Part shown: positions 36,878 through 45,079 of the stretch, one piece after another
Layout of the letters: each line of letters starts with the position of its first letter
Position numbering within the stretch: position 1 is the first letter of the stretch
Assembly (NCBI RefSeq): GCF_003044565.1
Contig: NZ_POXG01000001.1
Location: forward strand, 496,001-560,000
DNA from: Neisseria sicca
GTDB taxonomy: Bacteria; Pseudomonadota; Gammaproteobacteria; Burkholderiales; Neisseriaceae
DNA length: 64,000 bases
Direction: 5' to 3'
Notes under the pieces: generated by a model
The model's database searches: none
Told to the model about the DNA's origin: nothing
Seen by the model: only the letters and a program-made list of their open reading frames with translations
Position numbers and translations under genes: made by a program

Positions 36878-38419
36878 TCAATCTGATTTTTTCCTGATTA
36901 AAAACAGTGCGATAGCAATGATTGACAACACCCCGATCAGCCACAGCGAACCGCCTGCCTTCATATAAGGAGTTTCGCCGACATAGCCTTTAATGTGCCC
37001 TTCCAAGACGGCATCGGTATTGGGTTCGCTCTCGGCGATGATGCTGCCTTTAGGGGAAATAATGGCGGTTGCACCAGTATTGGTGGCGCGAACCATATAG
37101 CGTCCAAGCTCCATCGCGCGGGCTTGGGATTGCTGGAGCTGTTGGTACATCGCGTTGGAATCGCCATACCACGCCATATTGCTGACGTTGGCAAGCAGCG
37201 TAGCGTTTTTGGCGGTGGCGATGAGTTCGTCGCCGAAGCCGTCTTCATAGCAGATATTAAAGGCGACTTTTTGACCTTTCATGGTTAAGGGAGCCTGCCC
37301 CGCTCCGCCGCGACGGAAGTCGGCAAGCGGCATATTCATCAGCTTATACAGCGGCTCGGTCAGAAAAGGCAGCGGTTTGTATTCGCCAAAGGGAACCAGA
37401 TGATTCTTGGCGTAATACGGGAGGTCGTCTGAAATATCATCGTAGTCGCTCAAATTGATTACGGCGTTTTCGTATCCGCTGCCGTCCGCAGTATATTGAC
37501 CAATACCGACAGCCAATGCGCTGCCGTTCGTGCGCGCCTGTTCGGCAAACTGGGTCAGGATGTTTTCCGGCAAATCCTGACGCATCACAGGCAATGCGGT
37601 TTCAGGCAGGATAACGATGTCGGCAGATGTTTTGCTGATTTGACCGTAGTATTTCTGAATGGTGGGGACGACTTGTTCTTCGTCCCATTTCAGACTCTGC
37701 TCGATATTGCCCTGCACCAGCGCGACGGTACTGGTGCTGCCGTCGGGTTTGGTAAAGTCGGCTTGCTGGGCGATATAGCCGACGGTACACAACATGACAA
37801 TCATGCACATTGGCAGCAGGCGTTGTTTCAGACGACCCGTATTGTCAATCAGCAACACCAGCCACGCGCTGACAAATGCCGTCGCAAGCGTAACCAGATG
37901 AATACCGCCCAAAGGTGCAAAGCCGGCAAGCGGGCTTTCTTTGACGATTTGCGAATAGCCGAGCGCACCCCAGCCGAAGCCGGTCAACAGGCGTTCGCGG
38001 GCAAATTCCGCCAGCGTCCACAAAATCGGCAAAACGATGCCGACCTTAACCCAACGCGGCAGATGAAACTTCTTCCACAACCAAAAACAGGCGGCAGGAT
38101 ACAGCGCGAGAAACGCCGGCAGCAGGAAAGTCAGCGGAATCGCGTATAAATTAGGCAGGCCGGAAACATCGTGCAGCGCGGTATGTATCCAATAAAACTG
38201 CGTCGTATAAGCAATCAGCCCAAACAGATAGGCGGTGGAAACAGCAAAGCGCGGACGCAGTTCAATCAGTCGGATCAGCGCGCCAAACAGCAAAGGCATC
38301 AGCCAAAAATGGTAATAAGGCGCGAAAGTCAACGGCGTGGCGGCGGCAATCAGGATCACCAGCGACCAGTACAGCACGGGATGCTGCCAATATTGTTCGA
38401 GTTTGCGGAAAATGTTCAT
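36878..38419 (-). CDS. lnt: Apolipoprotein N-acyltransferase
   Basis: 513 residues. Adds the third acyl chain to lipoproteins in the inner membrane. Several N-terminal helices (about residues 15-200), then a nitrilase-like periplasmic domain with the catalytic triad visible as Glu in VILPETALPV, Lys in YAKNHLVPFGEY and Cys in FNICYEDGFGDEL, and a last helix (SLWLIGVLSIIAIALFLI). Start 38419 avoids DUS-derived codons upstream. DUS words inside are read as ISDDLP and GRLKQR. It serves the lipoproteins encoded in this window. Confidence 0.97.
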   Translation of the reverse strand: MNIFRKLEQYWQHPVLYWSLVILIAAATPLTFAPYYHFWLMPLLFGALIRLIELRPRFAVSTAYLFGLIAYTTQFYWIHTALHDVSGLPNLYAIPLTFLLPAFLALYPAACFWLWKKFHLPRWVKVGIVLPILWTLAEFARERLLTGFGWGALGYSQIVKESPLAGFAPLGGIHLVTLATAFVSAWLVLLIDNTGRLKQRLLPMCMIVMLCTVGYIAQQADFTKPDGSTSTVALVQGNIEQSLKWDEEQVVPTIQKYYGQISKTSADIVILPETALPVMRQDLPENILTQFAEQARTNGSALAVGIGQYTADGSGYENAVINLSDYDDISDDLPYYAKNHLVPFGEYKPLPFLTEPLYKLMNMPLADFRRGGAGQAPLTMKGQKVAFNICYEDGFGDELIATAKNATLLANVSNMAWYGDSNAMYQQLQQSQARAMELGRYMVRATNTGATAIISPKGSIIAESEPNTDAVLEGHIKGYVGETPYMKAGGSLWLIGVLSIIAIALFLIRKKSD

Positions 38420-38439
38420 TGCAGAGAAAAGAAAATAAG

Positions 38440-38489
38440 AGGTCGTCTGAAAATACAGCCTCAACAAAGTTGAACCATTTTCAGACGAC
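38440..38489. terminator. DUS-pair hairpin between the DUF808 gene and lnt
   Basis: GAGGTCGTCTGAAAAT and ATTTTCAGACGACG; the right arm ends in G instead of CT, so it is one base off the dialect. Located 20 bp upstream of lnt and after the DUF808 stop. Confidence 0.6.
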
Positions 38490-38500
38490 GTATCGATTGT

Positions 38501-39367
38501 TTAGTGTTTTTGAAACAGCTTCATCAAAGGCAACGCCACGGCGCAGGCGATGGCGCCGGCAATCAGCCCGACGGCAAGGTTGGCGATATGCTCCATCAAG
38601 CCGCTGTCCCAATGTTGAGCATGTAAAAAATCATGCAAAAAGCCCAAATTGTGCGCAATCAGACCGCCGCCGACAAGGAACATGGCAAGCGTGCCCACCA
38701 CGCTCAAACCGCGCATGAACCAAGGCATAAAGGCAATCAAGCCACGTCCGACCGTTTGGATGCCCGTACTTTTTTGACGCATCAGCAGCATACCGAAGTC
38801 GTCGAGTTTGACGATAACACCGACCAAACCGTACACAAAAACCGTCATACCGACGCCGATTGCCGTCATCACCAGCGAACGGGTCATCAGGTCATATTTT
38901 TCGACCACGCCCAAAGCAATAATAATGATTTCGGCAGACAGGATGAAATCCGTACGAATCGCGCCTTTAATTTTGGTTTTTTCGTCCAGCGTTTCGGCGG
39001 CAGCCTCCTCGTCTTCATACGCTTCGTGGCGGTGTAAAAACTTATGCAGCAGCTTTTCCACGCCCTCGAAACACAAATAAATCCCGCCTATCATCAATAA
39101 AGGCGTAATCAGCTTCGGCAAAAAGGCGGACAGCAAGAGAGCCAACGGCACCAAAATCAGCTTGTTCACCAAAGAACCTTTCGCCACCGCCCAAATAATC
39201 GGCAACTCGCGTTCCGCCGACACGCCCGTAACCTGATTTGCATTGAGCGCCAAATCATCGCCGACCACGCCCGCCGTTTTCTTGGCGGCCATTTTAGTCA
39301 TCAGGGCAACGTCGTCCAAGACAGCGGTAATATCGTCCAAAAGGGTGAAAAGCGAGGCAAATGCCAT
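38501..39367 (-). CDS. DUF808 (YedI-like) membrane protein
   Basis: 288 residues with several membrane helices. The start MAFASLFTLLDDITAVLDDVALMTKMAAKKTAGVVGDDLALNANQV is the highly conserved DUF808/YedI opening; RELPIIWAVAKGSLVNKLILVPLALLLS and IGGIYLCFEGVEKLLHKFLH follow. Function unknown in all members. Single gene, upstream of lnt on the same strand; a functional link to lnt is not implied. Confidence 0.9.
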   Translation of the reverse strand: MAFASLFTLLDDITAVLDDVALMTKMAAKKTAGVVGDDLALNANQVTGVSAERELPIIWAVAKGSLVNKLILVPLALLLSAFLPKLITPLLMIGGIYLCFEGVEKLLHKFLHRHEAYEDEEAAAETLDEKTKIKGAIRTDFILSAEIIIIALGVVEKYDLMTRSLVMTAIGVGMTVFVYGLVGVIVKLDDFGMLLMRQKSTGIQTVGRGLIAFMPWFMRGLSVVGTLAMFLVGGGLIAHNLGFLHDFLHAQHWDSGLMEHIANLAVGLIAGAIACAVALPLMKLFQKH

Positions 39368-39597
39368 GATATATTTCCGAAAAAGGGTCAGATTGAAGAA
39401 GCCGGCTATTATAACCGAGAAAGTATGACACCGAAGGCTTTCAGACGACCTTTAATGGAAATTAACGGAATTTGGCGCGGCTTAATTGAAAACCTGCCGC
39501 ATCGGCATAAAATATGCGTATCTGCGAGATTTTAAATCTGACAACAAGCCCTCCGCCCCACTCAAAAAGGTCGTCTGAAAACCGCCCTCCCCTTTTG

Positions 39598-39654
39598 AAC
39601 TGCACCCCAAAAGTTGGACACATCCCCTCCAACTCACAAGGTGCAGTTTTTTTA
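39598..39654. repeat. Inverted-repeat fragment resembling an IS end
   Basis: AACTGCACC...GGTGCAGTT enclosing AGTTGG...CCAACT, with a T-run. The sequence AACTGCACCCCAAAAGTTGG is of the kind found at termini of IS3-group elements in Neisseria; I cannot name the element. Directly followed by the IS5-type remnant. The rest of 39368-39807 holds single DUS words and no gene. Confidence 0.4.
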
Positions 39655-39659
39655 TGAGC

Positions 39660-40190
39660 AGAGACCTTTGCAAAAAAGCCCTTCCCCCGACAGCCGAAAC
39701 CCAAACACAGGTTTTCGGCTGTTTTCACCCCAAATCACTCCTAATTTTACCCAAATACCCCCTTAATTCTCCCCGGATACCCCATAATCAGGCATCCGGG
39801 CCGCCTTTTAGGCGGCAGCAGGCACACTTAGCCTGTTAGCCACCTTCAACAGGTTTAAACACATTGCCTTCAGATGGCTTTGCGCACTCACTTTGAGCAG
39901 ACCAAAATAGGCTGCCCAGGCGTAGCGGAATTTACGGTGCAGCGTACCAAAGCTTTGTTCGACCACATAACGGGTTTTCGACAAATAGCGGTTACGTTTG
40001 GTTTGGGCCTCCGTCAGCGGACGGTTACGGTGGGCTTTGCGCATAATGCCGTCCAGCAACTGATGCTCTTTTAGATGTTGCCGGTTTTCCTTACTGTCAT
40101 AGCCTTTATCGGCATAGACGGTCGTACCTTCGGCAATGCCTTCCAACAAAGGCAACAGGTGGTTGCACTCATGTGTATTGGCCCCAAGCC
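39660..40190. mobile_element. IS5-family (IS1106-like) insertion sequence remnant
   Basis: One terminus is intact: AGAGACCTTTGCAAAAA at 39660, the neisserial IS1106-type end. It continues through noncoding sequence into a transposase fragment, then stops abruptly at about 40186-40192, where the MerR-type gene's stop codon begins. The other inverted repeat is missing, so the element is cut by the junction with the copper module. Confidence 0.75.
39808..40188 (-). pseudogene. Transposase fragment (IS5 family, N-terminus lost)
   Basis: C-terminal ~125 residues of an IS5-type DDE transposase: GANTHECNHLLPLLEGIAEG, TTVYADKGYDSKENRQHL (second Asp), and TRYVVEQSFGTLHRKFRYAW (final Glu). The first catalytic Asp and the N-terminal half are absent. 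Upstream in-frame codons run antisense through the MerR-type gene and are not part of the transposase. Not functional. Confidence 0.8.
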
Positions 40191-40192
40191 GC

Positions 40193-40585
40193 CTAACGCT
40201 CCTCCAGCCCGGCCAAAATCGCACAATCCGGGCAGTCGTCTCCCGCGCAGGCATCGTGCCAACGTTGCAGCTCGGCCACCATGCCCTGCAAGCGTTCGAT
40301 TTTGGCTTCCAGCTCGGCGATGTGCCGCGCGGTGAGCGTTTTCACTTCGCGGCTGGTGCGCTGCGGGTTGTGTTGCAGGCTCAAAAGCTGCCCGATCTGC
40401 GGCAGCGAAAAGCCCACTTCCCGCGCATGGCGGATAAAGCGCAGCCGGGCAAGGTCGGCCTGTCCGTAGCGGCGGTAGCCCGCTTCGCTGCGCGCGGCCG
40501 GGGCGATTAGGCCGTGCTTTTCGTAGTCGCGGATTTGTTTGGCGGAAAGGCTGCTCTCGGCCGCGGCCTGGCTGATGTTCATCAT
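40193..40585 (-). CDS. cueR: MerR-family copper-responsive regulator (CueR-like)
   Basis: 130 residues. N-terminal winged helix-turn-helix (NISQAAAESSLSAKQIRDYEKHGLI...GYRRYGQADLARLRFIRHAREVGFSL), a long dimerisation helix, and the metal loop ACAGDDCPDCAIL. If the second Met is the start, two loop cysteines fall at 112 and 120, as in E. coli CueR, fitting a Cu(I)/Ag(I) sensor. Divergent from copZ, whose promoter has the 19-bp spacer that MerR proteins need. The stop codon touches the IS remnant. Codon choice is more GC-rich than the flanks. Confidence 0.88.
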   Translation of the reverse strand: MMNISQAAAESSLSAKQIRDYEKHGLIAPAARSEAGYRRYGQADLARLRFIRHAREVGFSLPQIGQLLSLQHNPQRTSREVKTLTARHIAELEAKIERLQGMVAELQRWHDACAGDDCPDCAILAGLEER

Positions 40586-40590
40586 GATGC

Positions 40591-40621
40591 TTGACCTTTA
40601 CTTCGGGTGAAGCTTTATAGT
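40591..40621 (+). promoter_or_regulatory. CueR-type promoter of copZ with 19-bp spacer
   Basis: -35 TTGACC (40591-40596) and -10 TATAGT (40616-40621) are separated by 19 bp, the over-long spacing that MerR-family activators correct by DNA distortion. Inside the spacer, CTTTAC...GTGAAG forms an imperfect dyad for the regulator. It faces copZ and lies just upstream of the regulator start, so the regulator probably also controls itself. Confidence 0.85.
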
Positions 40622-40662
40622 GGTGGCACTTAGCGGGAAAGCAAGAGCAGACCCATCATTTC

Positions 40663-40674
40663 AGGCTACCTGAA
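40663..40674 (+). repeat. Eikenella-dialect DUS (AGGCTACCTGAA), single
   Basis: Perfect AGGCTACCTGAA in the copZ leader. This dialect is the one assigned to Eikenella; the native dialect here is AGGTCGTCTGAA. Confidence 0.9.
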
Positions 40675-40732
40675 AGCTTTGGCTGCAACGGACTTTAAAA
40701 CCTCAGCCTCATTCCAACAGAAAGGAAACCCT

Positions 40733-40942
40733 ATGCAAACCATCACATTAAACATCGAAGGCATGACCTGCGGCGGCTGCGTGAAAAGCGTTACCAGCAT
40801 CCTCGAAGGCGTAAACGGCGTGGACAAGGCCGAAGTGAGCCTGGAAAACAAGAACGCCGTTGTGGAATTCGACCCCGCCCAAACCAACCCCGCCGCGCTG
40901 ATAGAAGCGGTGGAAGACGGCGGCTTTGATGCGGCTTTGTAA
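40733..40942 (+). CDS. copZ: CopZ-type copper chaperone (HMA domain)
   Basis: 69 residues, a lone ferredoxin-like HMA domain with the Cu(I) site MTCGGC (residues 11-16) and the ending EAVEDGGFDAAL. Shuttles Cu(I) to the P-type ATPase encoded next and to the regulator. ATG at 40733 follows AAAGGA; an ORF start at 40679 is spurious. 99 bp separate it from copA, holding an Eikenella-dialect DUS pair. Confidence 0.95.
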   Translation: MQTITLNIEGMTCGGCVKSVTSILEGVNGVDKAEVSLENKNAVVEFDPAQTNPAALIEAVEDGGFDAAL

Positions 40943-40976
40943 ATCGAATCGCAACAAATCGACTGCAACACCCCAA

Positions 40977-41017
40977 AGGCTACCTGAAAACCCTGCTCCG
41001 CTTTTTTCAGGTAGCCC
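40977..41017 (+). terminator. Eikenella-dialect DUS pair between copZ and copA
   Basis: Forward AGGCTACCTGAA (40977-40988) and inverted TTCAGGTAGCCC (41006-41017, one base off) form a hairpin of 11 pairs. The loop contains a T-run but none follows the stem, so it may only attenuate. This is a foreign-dialect version of the DUS hairpins of the host. Confidence 0.85.
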
Positions 41018-41041
41018 AACCACATTCAGAAGGAAGAAACC

Positions 41042-43207
41042 ATGCAACAAAAAGTCCGTTTCCAAATTGAAGGCATGACCTGTCAGGCCTGCGCTTCGCG
41101 CATTGAAAAAGTGTTGAACAAAAAAGACTTTGTCGAATCGGCGGGTGTGAACTTCGCCAGCGAGGAGGCGCAGGTGGTGTTTGACGACAGCCAAACCTCC
41201 GCTGACGACATCGCCAAAATCATCGAGAAAACCGGCTACGGCGCAAAGGAGAAGACGGAAGAGGCTCTGCCACAGCCCGAAGAAACCGCGCATGTAAGCT
41301 GGCGGCTGTGGCTGCTGTTCGCCATCAACGTCCCGTTCCTTATCGGCATGGCGGGGATGATGATTGGCAGACACGATTGGATGATTCCGCCGTTGTGGCA
41401 ATTCGCGCTGGCAAGCGTGGTGCAGCTTTGGCTGGCGGTGCCGTTTTACAAAAGCGCGTGGGCGAGCATTAAGGGCGGGCTGGCGAATATGGATGTACTC
41501 GTTACCATTGGCACGGTGTCGATTTACCTGTATTCCGTTTATATGTTGTTTTTCAGCCCGCACGCGGCGCACGGCATGGCGAATGTGTATTTTGAAGCGG
41601 GCGTGATGGTGATCGGTTTTGTGTCTCTGGGCAAATTTTTGGAACACCGCACCAAAAAATCCAGCCTGAACAGCTTAGGCTTGCTGCTGAAACTGACGCC
41701 GACCCAAGTCAACGTGCAACGCGATGGCGAATGGAAACAACTGCCCATCGATCAAGTGCAAATTGGCGACCTTATCCGCGCCAACCACGGCGAACGCATC
41801 GCTGCTGACGGCATTATCGAAAGCGGCAGCGGCTGGGCGGACGAGAGCCACCTCACCGGCGAATCCAATCCCGAAGAGAAAAAAGCGGGCGGCAAAGTGT
41901 TGGCGGGCGCACTGATGACCGAAGGCAGCGTGGTGTACCGCGCCACGCAGCTCGGCAGCCAAACCCTGCTCGGCGACATGATGAACGCGCTCTCCGAAGC
42001 GCAAGGCAGCAAAGCGCCGATTGCACGCGTGGCGGACAAGGCGGCGGCAGTGTTCGTGCCTGCCGTTGTGGGCATCGCGCTTCTGACTTTTATCGCCACT
42101 TGGCTGCTTAAGGGCGATTGGACGGTCGCGCTGATGCACGCCGTTGCCGTTTTGGTGATTGCCTGCCCGTGTGCGCTCGGTCTGGCAACGCCCGCCGCGA
42201 TTATGGTCGGCATGGGCAAAGCGGTGAAACACGGCATTTGGTTTAAAGACGCGGCGGCGATGGAAGAAGCCGCCCACGTCGATGCCGTCGTATTGGACAA
42301 AACCGGCACGCTGACCGAAGGCAGGCCGCAGGTTGCCGCCGTTTATTGCGTTCCCGACAGCGGCTTTAACGAAGACGCTTTGTACCGCATCGCCGCCGCC
42401 GTCGAACAAAACGCCACCCACCCGCTCGCCCGTGCCATCGTTTCCGCCGCCCAAGCGCGCGGTTTGGACATCCCCGCCGCACAAAACGCGCAAACCGTCG
42501 TCGGCTCAGGTATTACCGCCGAAGTCGAAGGCGTGGGCTTGGTGAAAGCGGGCAAACTTGATTTTGCCGAATTAAGGCTACCTGAAAACCTTTCAGACGA
42601 CGTCTGGCGTATCGCAAGCATCGTCGCCGTTTCCGCCAACGGCAAACCCATCGGCGCATTCGCACTCGCCGACGCATTGAAAGCCGACACCGCCAAAGCC
42701 ATAGGCCGTCTGAAAAAACACGGCATCGACGTTTACATCATGAGCGGCGACAACCAAGGCACGGTCGAATACGTCGCCAAACAACTGGGCATCGCACACG
42801 CCTTCGGCAACATGAGTCCGCGCGACAAAGCCGCCGAAGTGCAGAAACTCAAAGCCGCCGGCAAAACCGTGGCGATGGTCGGCGACGGCATCAACGACGC
42901 GCCCGCACTCGCTGCCGCCAACGTCAGCTTCGCCATGAAAGGCGGTGCGGACGTTGCCGAACAAACCGCATCCGCCACGCTGATGCAGCATTCGGTCAAC
43001 CAACTCGCCGATGCCCTGCTGGTGTCGCAGGCGACTTTGAAAAACATCAAGCAAAACCTATTTTTCGCCTTCTTCTACAACATATTAGGCATCCCGCTCG
43101 CCGCACTCGGCTTCTTAAACCCCGTCATCGCGGGCGCGGCAATGGCGGCAAGCTCGGTTTCGGTGTTGAGCAATGCGTTAAGGTTGAAACGGGTGAAGAT
43201 TGAGTAA
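41042..43207 (+). CDS. copA: Cu(I)-exporting P1B-type ATPase
   Basis: 721 residues. One N-terminal HMA domain (CQAC, Cys 14 and 17), about eight membrane helices, actuator motif HLTGESNPE, transmembrane metal site CPC (375-377), phosphorylation motif DKTGT (Asp 419) and hinge GDGINDAPAL. Pumps Cu(I) from cytoplasm to periplasm. It contains an internal Eikenella-dialect DUS (42575-42586), then a native-like reversed DUS 4 bases later, and an AG-DUS at 42703, so the gene looks mosaic. Last gene of the copper module. Confidence 0.96.
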   Translation: MQQKVRFQIEGMTCQACASRIEKVLNKKDFVESAGVNFASEEAQVVFDDSQTSADDIAKIIEKTGYGAKEKTEEALPQPEETAHVSWRLWLLFAINVPFLIGMAGMMIGRHDWMIPPLWQFALASVVQLWLAVPFYKSAWASIKGGLANMDVLVTIGTVSIYLYSVYMLFFSPHAAHGMANVYFEAGVMVIGFVSLGKFLEHRTKKSSLNSLGLLLKLTPTQVNVQRDGEWKQLPIDQVQIGDLIRANHGERIAADGIIESGSGWADESHLTGESNPEEKKAGGKVLAGALMTEGSVVYRATQLGSQTLLGDMMNALSEAQGSKAPIARVADKAAAVFVPAVVGIALLTFIATWLLKGDWTVALMHAVAVLVIACPCALGLATPAAIMVGMGKAVKHGIWFKDAAAMEEAAHVDAVVLDKTGTLTEGRPQVAAVYCVPDSGFNEDALYRIAAAVEQNATHPLARAIVSAAQARGLDIPAAQNAQTVVGSGITAEVEGVGLVKAGKLDFAELRLPENLSDDVWRIASIVAVSANGKPIGAFALADALKADTAKAIGRLKKHGIDVYIMSGDNQGTVEYVAKQLGIAHAFGNMSPRDKAAEVQKLKAAGKTVAMVGDGINDAPALAAANVSFAMKGGADVAEQTASATLMQHSVNQLADALLVSQATLKNIKQNLFFAFFYNILGIPLAALGFLNPVIAGAAMAASSVSVLSNALRLKRVKIE
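42575..42586 (+). repeat. Eikenella-dialect DUS inside copA
   Basis: Perfect AGGCTACCTGAA read as RLPEN in the ATPase. Followed after four bases by TTTCAGACGACG, 11 of 12 to the inverted native DUS. A switch of dialect within 30 bases suggests a recombination point. Confidence 0.85.
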
Positions 43208-43215
43208 TATGGGAA

Positions 43216-43265
43216 AGGTCGTCTGAAACAAGGCTTCTTCTTTCAATTGCCTATTTCAGACGACC
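43216..43265 (+). terminator. Native-dialect DUS pair after copA
   Basis: AGGTCGTCTGAAA and TTTCAGACGACC around a loop of about 25 bases, 9 bp past the copA stop. Back to the host dialect. Confidence 0.65.
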
Positions 43266-43284
43266 CATCATCCTGTAAACACGA

Positions 43285-43391
43285 TATAGTGGATTAACTT
43301 TAAATCAGGACAAGGCGACGAAGCCGCAGACAGTACAGATAGTACGGCAAGGCGAGGTAACGCCGTACTGGTTTAAAGTTAATCCACTATA
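43285..43391. repeat. Correia element (short, 107 bp)
   Basis: TATAGTGGATTAACTTTAAA to TTTAAAGTTAATCCACTATA with perfect 20-bp ends, short core. With the DUS pair it fills most of the 348-bp spacer between copA and hisH. Confidence 0.95.
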
Positions 43392-43555
43392 AAAGAGCCA
43401 AGTTTTCAAACTTGGGTTTATAACATATATAGTGCCGCCCCACCCTCGCCGCCGCGCAACGCAACGATTTTCCGCGTTCGGGGTTTGCTATAAAATCATT
43501 ACCATCGCAATGCCCTTCCCTGCCTTGCCCCATTACCAAAAACCAAGGAGAAAAC

Positions 43556-44200
43556 ATGAAAACCGCTATTGTCGATTACGGCATGGGCAACCTGCATTCC
43601 GTCCTCAAATCCGTACAAGCCGCGCAAGCCTTGTCCGGCAAGGCTGCCGAAATTTTTCTGACCGACCGTCCCGAAGACATCTTCGCCGCCGACAAAATCA
43701 TTTTCCCCGGTCAAGGCGCAATGCCCGACTGCATGGCTGCGCTGCGGCAAAGCGGCTTAGGCGAGGCAGTGAAAGACGGATTGAAAAACAAACCGTTTTT
43801 CGGCATCTGTGTCGGCGCGCAATTATTGTTCGAGCACAGCGAAGAAGGCAATACTGCCGGACTGGGTTGGTTTAAAGGCAGGGTCAAACGCTTCGCCGCC
43901 AATCAAACCGATGGACACGGAGGTCGTCTGAAAGTGCCGCACATGGGCTGGAACACAGTACGCCAAACCCGCCCGCACCCGCTGTTTAAAGACATCGGAC
44001 AAGAAACGCGCTTTTACTTTGTCCACAGCTACTACTTCGCCCCCGAAGACCCCGAAACCGTCCTTGCCACCAGCGAATACCCGCACGAATTTGCCTGCAT
44101 CGTCGGCAAAGACAATGTTTTCGCCACCCAGTTCCACACGGAAAAAAGCCACGATGCAGGGTTGCTGCTGTTGCGTAACTTCTTGGATTGGCAGCCCTAG
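43556..44200 (+). CDS. hisH: Imidazole glycerol phosphate synthase subunit HisH
   Basis: 214 residues, class I glutamine amidotransferase that feeds ammonia to HisF in histidine synthesis. Nucleophile Cys 85 in FFGICVGAQLLF, oxyanion region PGQGAMPDCM, and the His/Glu pair in ATQFHTEKSHDAG. AAGGAG precedes the ATG. hisA and hisF are not adjacent, so the his genes are scattered. A DUS inside is read as GGRLKVPH. Confidence 0.97.
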   Translation: MKTAIVDYGMGNLHSVLKSVQAAQALSGKAAEIFLTDRPEDIFAADKIIFPGQGAMPDCMAALRQSGLGEAVKDGLKNKPFFGICVGAQLLFEHSEEGNTAGLGWFKGRVKRFAANQTDGHGGRLKVPHMGWNTVRQTRPHPLFKDIGQETRFYFVHSYYFAPEDPETVLATSEYPHEFACIVGKDNVFATQFHTEKSHDAGLLLLRNFLDWQP

Positions 44201-44215
44201 CAGTCTGTTTATAGC

Positions 44216-44249
44216 AAAAGGTCATCTGAAATTTTTTCAGACGACCTTT
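44216..44249 (+). terminator. DUS-pair terminator after hisH, one arm mutated
   Basis: Left arm AAAAGGTCATCTGAAA (A for G inside the uptake word), right arm TTTCAGACGACCTTT intact. The stem keeps a mismatch but can fold. Confidence 0.7.
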
Positions 44250-44338
44250 CACATTGCTTGCCTGATACAACAATAATGTTTTGAAAATCAAAACGCGGCA
44301 GTCATCGAAGGATGATTTTGCCGCGTTACCGTTCAAGC

Positions 44339-45058
44339 CTAGAGGTACACAATCTCGCCGCTGCGTCCCATGCTCTCCTGACTTGCCCACCAAACAAACT
44401 GCGGCAATACGTCGGTATAGTTTTTACGTTCGCTTTTTGACTCGCCCGGATGTGATTTGATGCGCTGCGGCGAGTTAATTGGGCCCGGAATTAGAACATT
44501 GGCGCGTAGGTTGTCAAAACGTTCCCATTCGTCGGCAGCGACTTTGCACAAATAATTCAACGCGGCTTTAGATGCGCCGAATCCGCCCCAATAAGCCTTA
44601 GGATCTTCGCCATGACTTTCTCCGACAAAAATCACGGAGGCATCGGAAGAAGCTTTCAGCAAAGGCAGCATTGCGCGTGTCAAACCCATCGGCGCGACGG
44701 TATTGATCCGATATTGGTTGACCCATTCGGATACAGTCTGGAAATCCAAAGGAGAAAGCGCATAGAAATAGCTGGCGCAATGCACGATACCGTCCAAGCG
44801 TCCGCCGGTCGCCTCGGAAATGGTTGCGGCAAATTGGTCAAACTCTTTTTCTTCCGCGCTCATTAAGTCGAAGCAGATGGCAAAAGGTTCGGGATAGCCG
44901 GCATCGACAATGGCATCATAAACTTTTTCCAACTTCTTTTGATGACGCGCCACCAAAATGACGGTCGCGCCCGCCGCTGCATAAGCCTTGGCAACCTGCT
45001 CTCCCAAACCTTGGGATGCGCCGGTTACCATGATGATTTTATCGGATAAAGTTGACAT
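44339..45058 (-). CDS. SDR family oxidoreductase (YciK-like), catalytic Tyr replaced by Phe
   Basis: 239 residues, Rossmann-fold short-chain dehydrogenase: cofactor loop VTGASQGLGEQVA, adenine region FDLM, and NTVAPMGLTRAML. The overall pattern is YciK-like. The YxxxK catalytic block reads GGFGASKAALNYL, so Phe stands where the catalytic Tyr is expected; the Lys and the Ser of FVGES are kept. Either proton relay differs or the protein has a non-classical role. ATG 45058 follows TGGAGA. A Correia element lies only 21 bp upstream and likely carries the promoter or leader. Confidence 0.87.
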   Translation of the reverse strand: MSTLSDKIIMVTGASQGLGEQVAKAYAAAGATVILVARHQKKLEKVYDAIVDAGYPEPFAICFDLMSAEEKEFDQFAATISEATGGRLDGIVHCASYFYALSPLDFQTVSEWVNQYRINTVAPMGLTRAMLPLLKASSDASVIFVGESHGEDPKAYWGGFGASKAALNYLCKVAADEWERFDNLRANVLIPGPINSPQRIKSHPGESKSERKNYTDVLPQFVWWASQESMGRSGEIVYL

Positions 45059-45079
45059 GATTTTCTCCATTTTTAGATT

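Noticed and set aside
39462..39728. Minus-strand frame with CELEGMCPTFGVQFK
   Set aside because: Made of repeat and IS-end sequence plus a DUS; a recurrent spurious ORF type in Neisseria.
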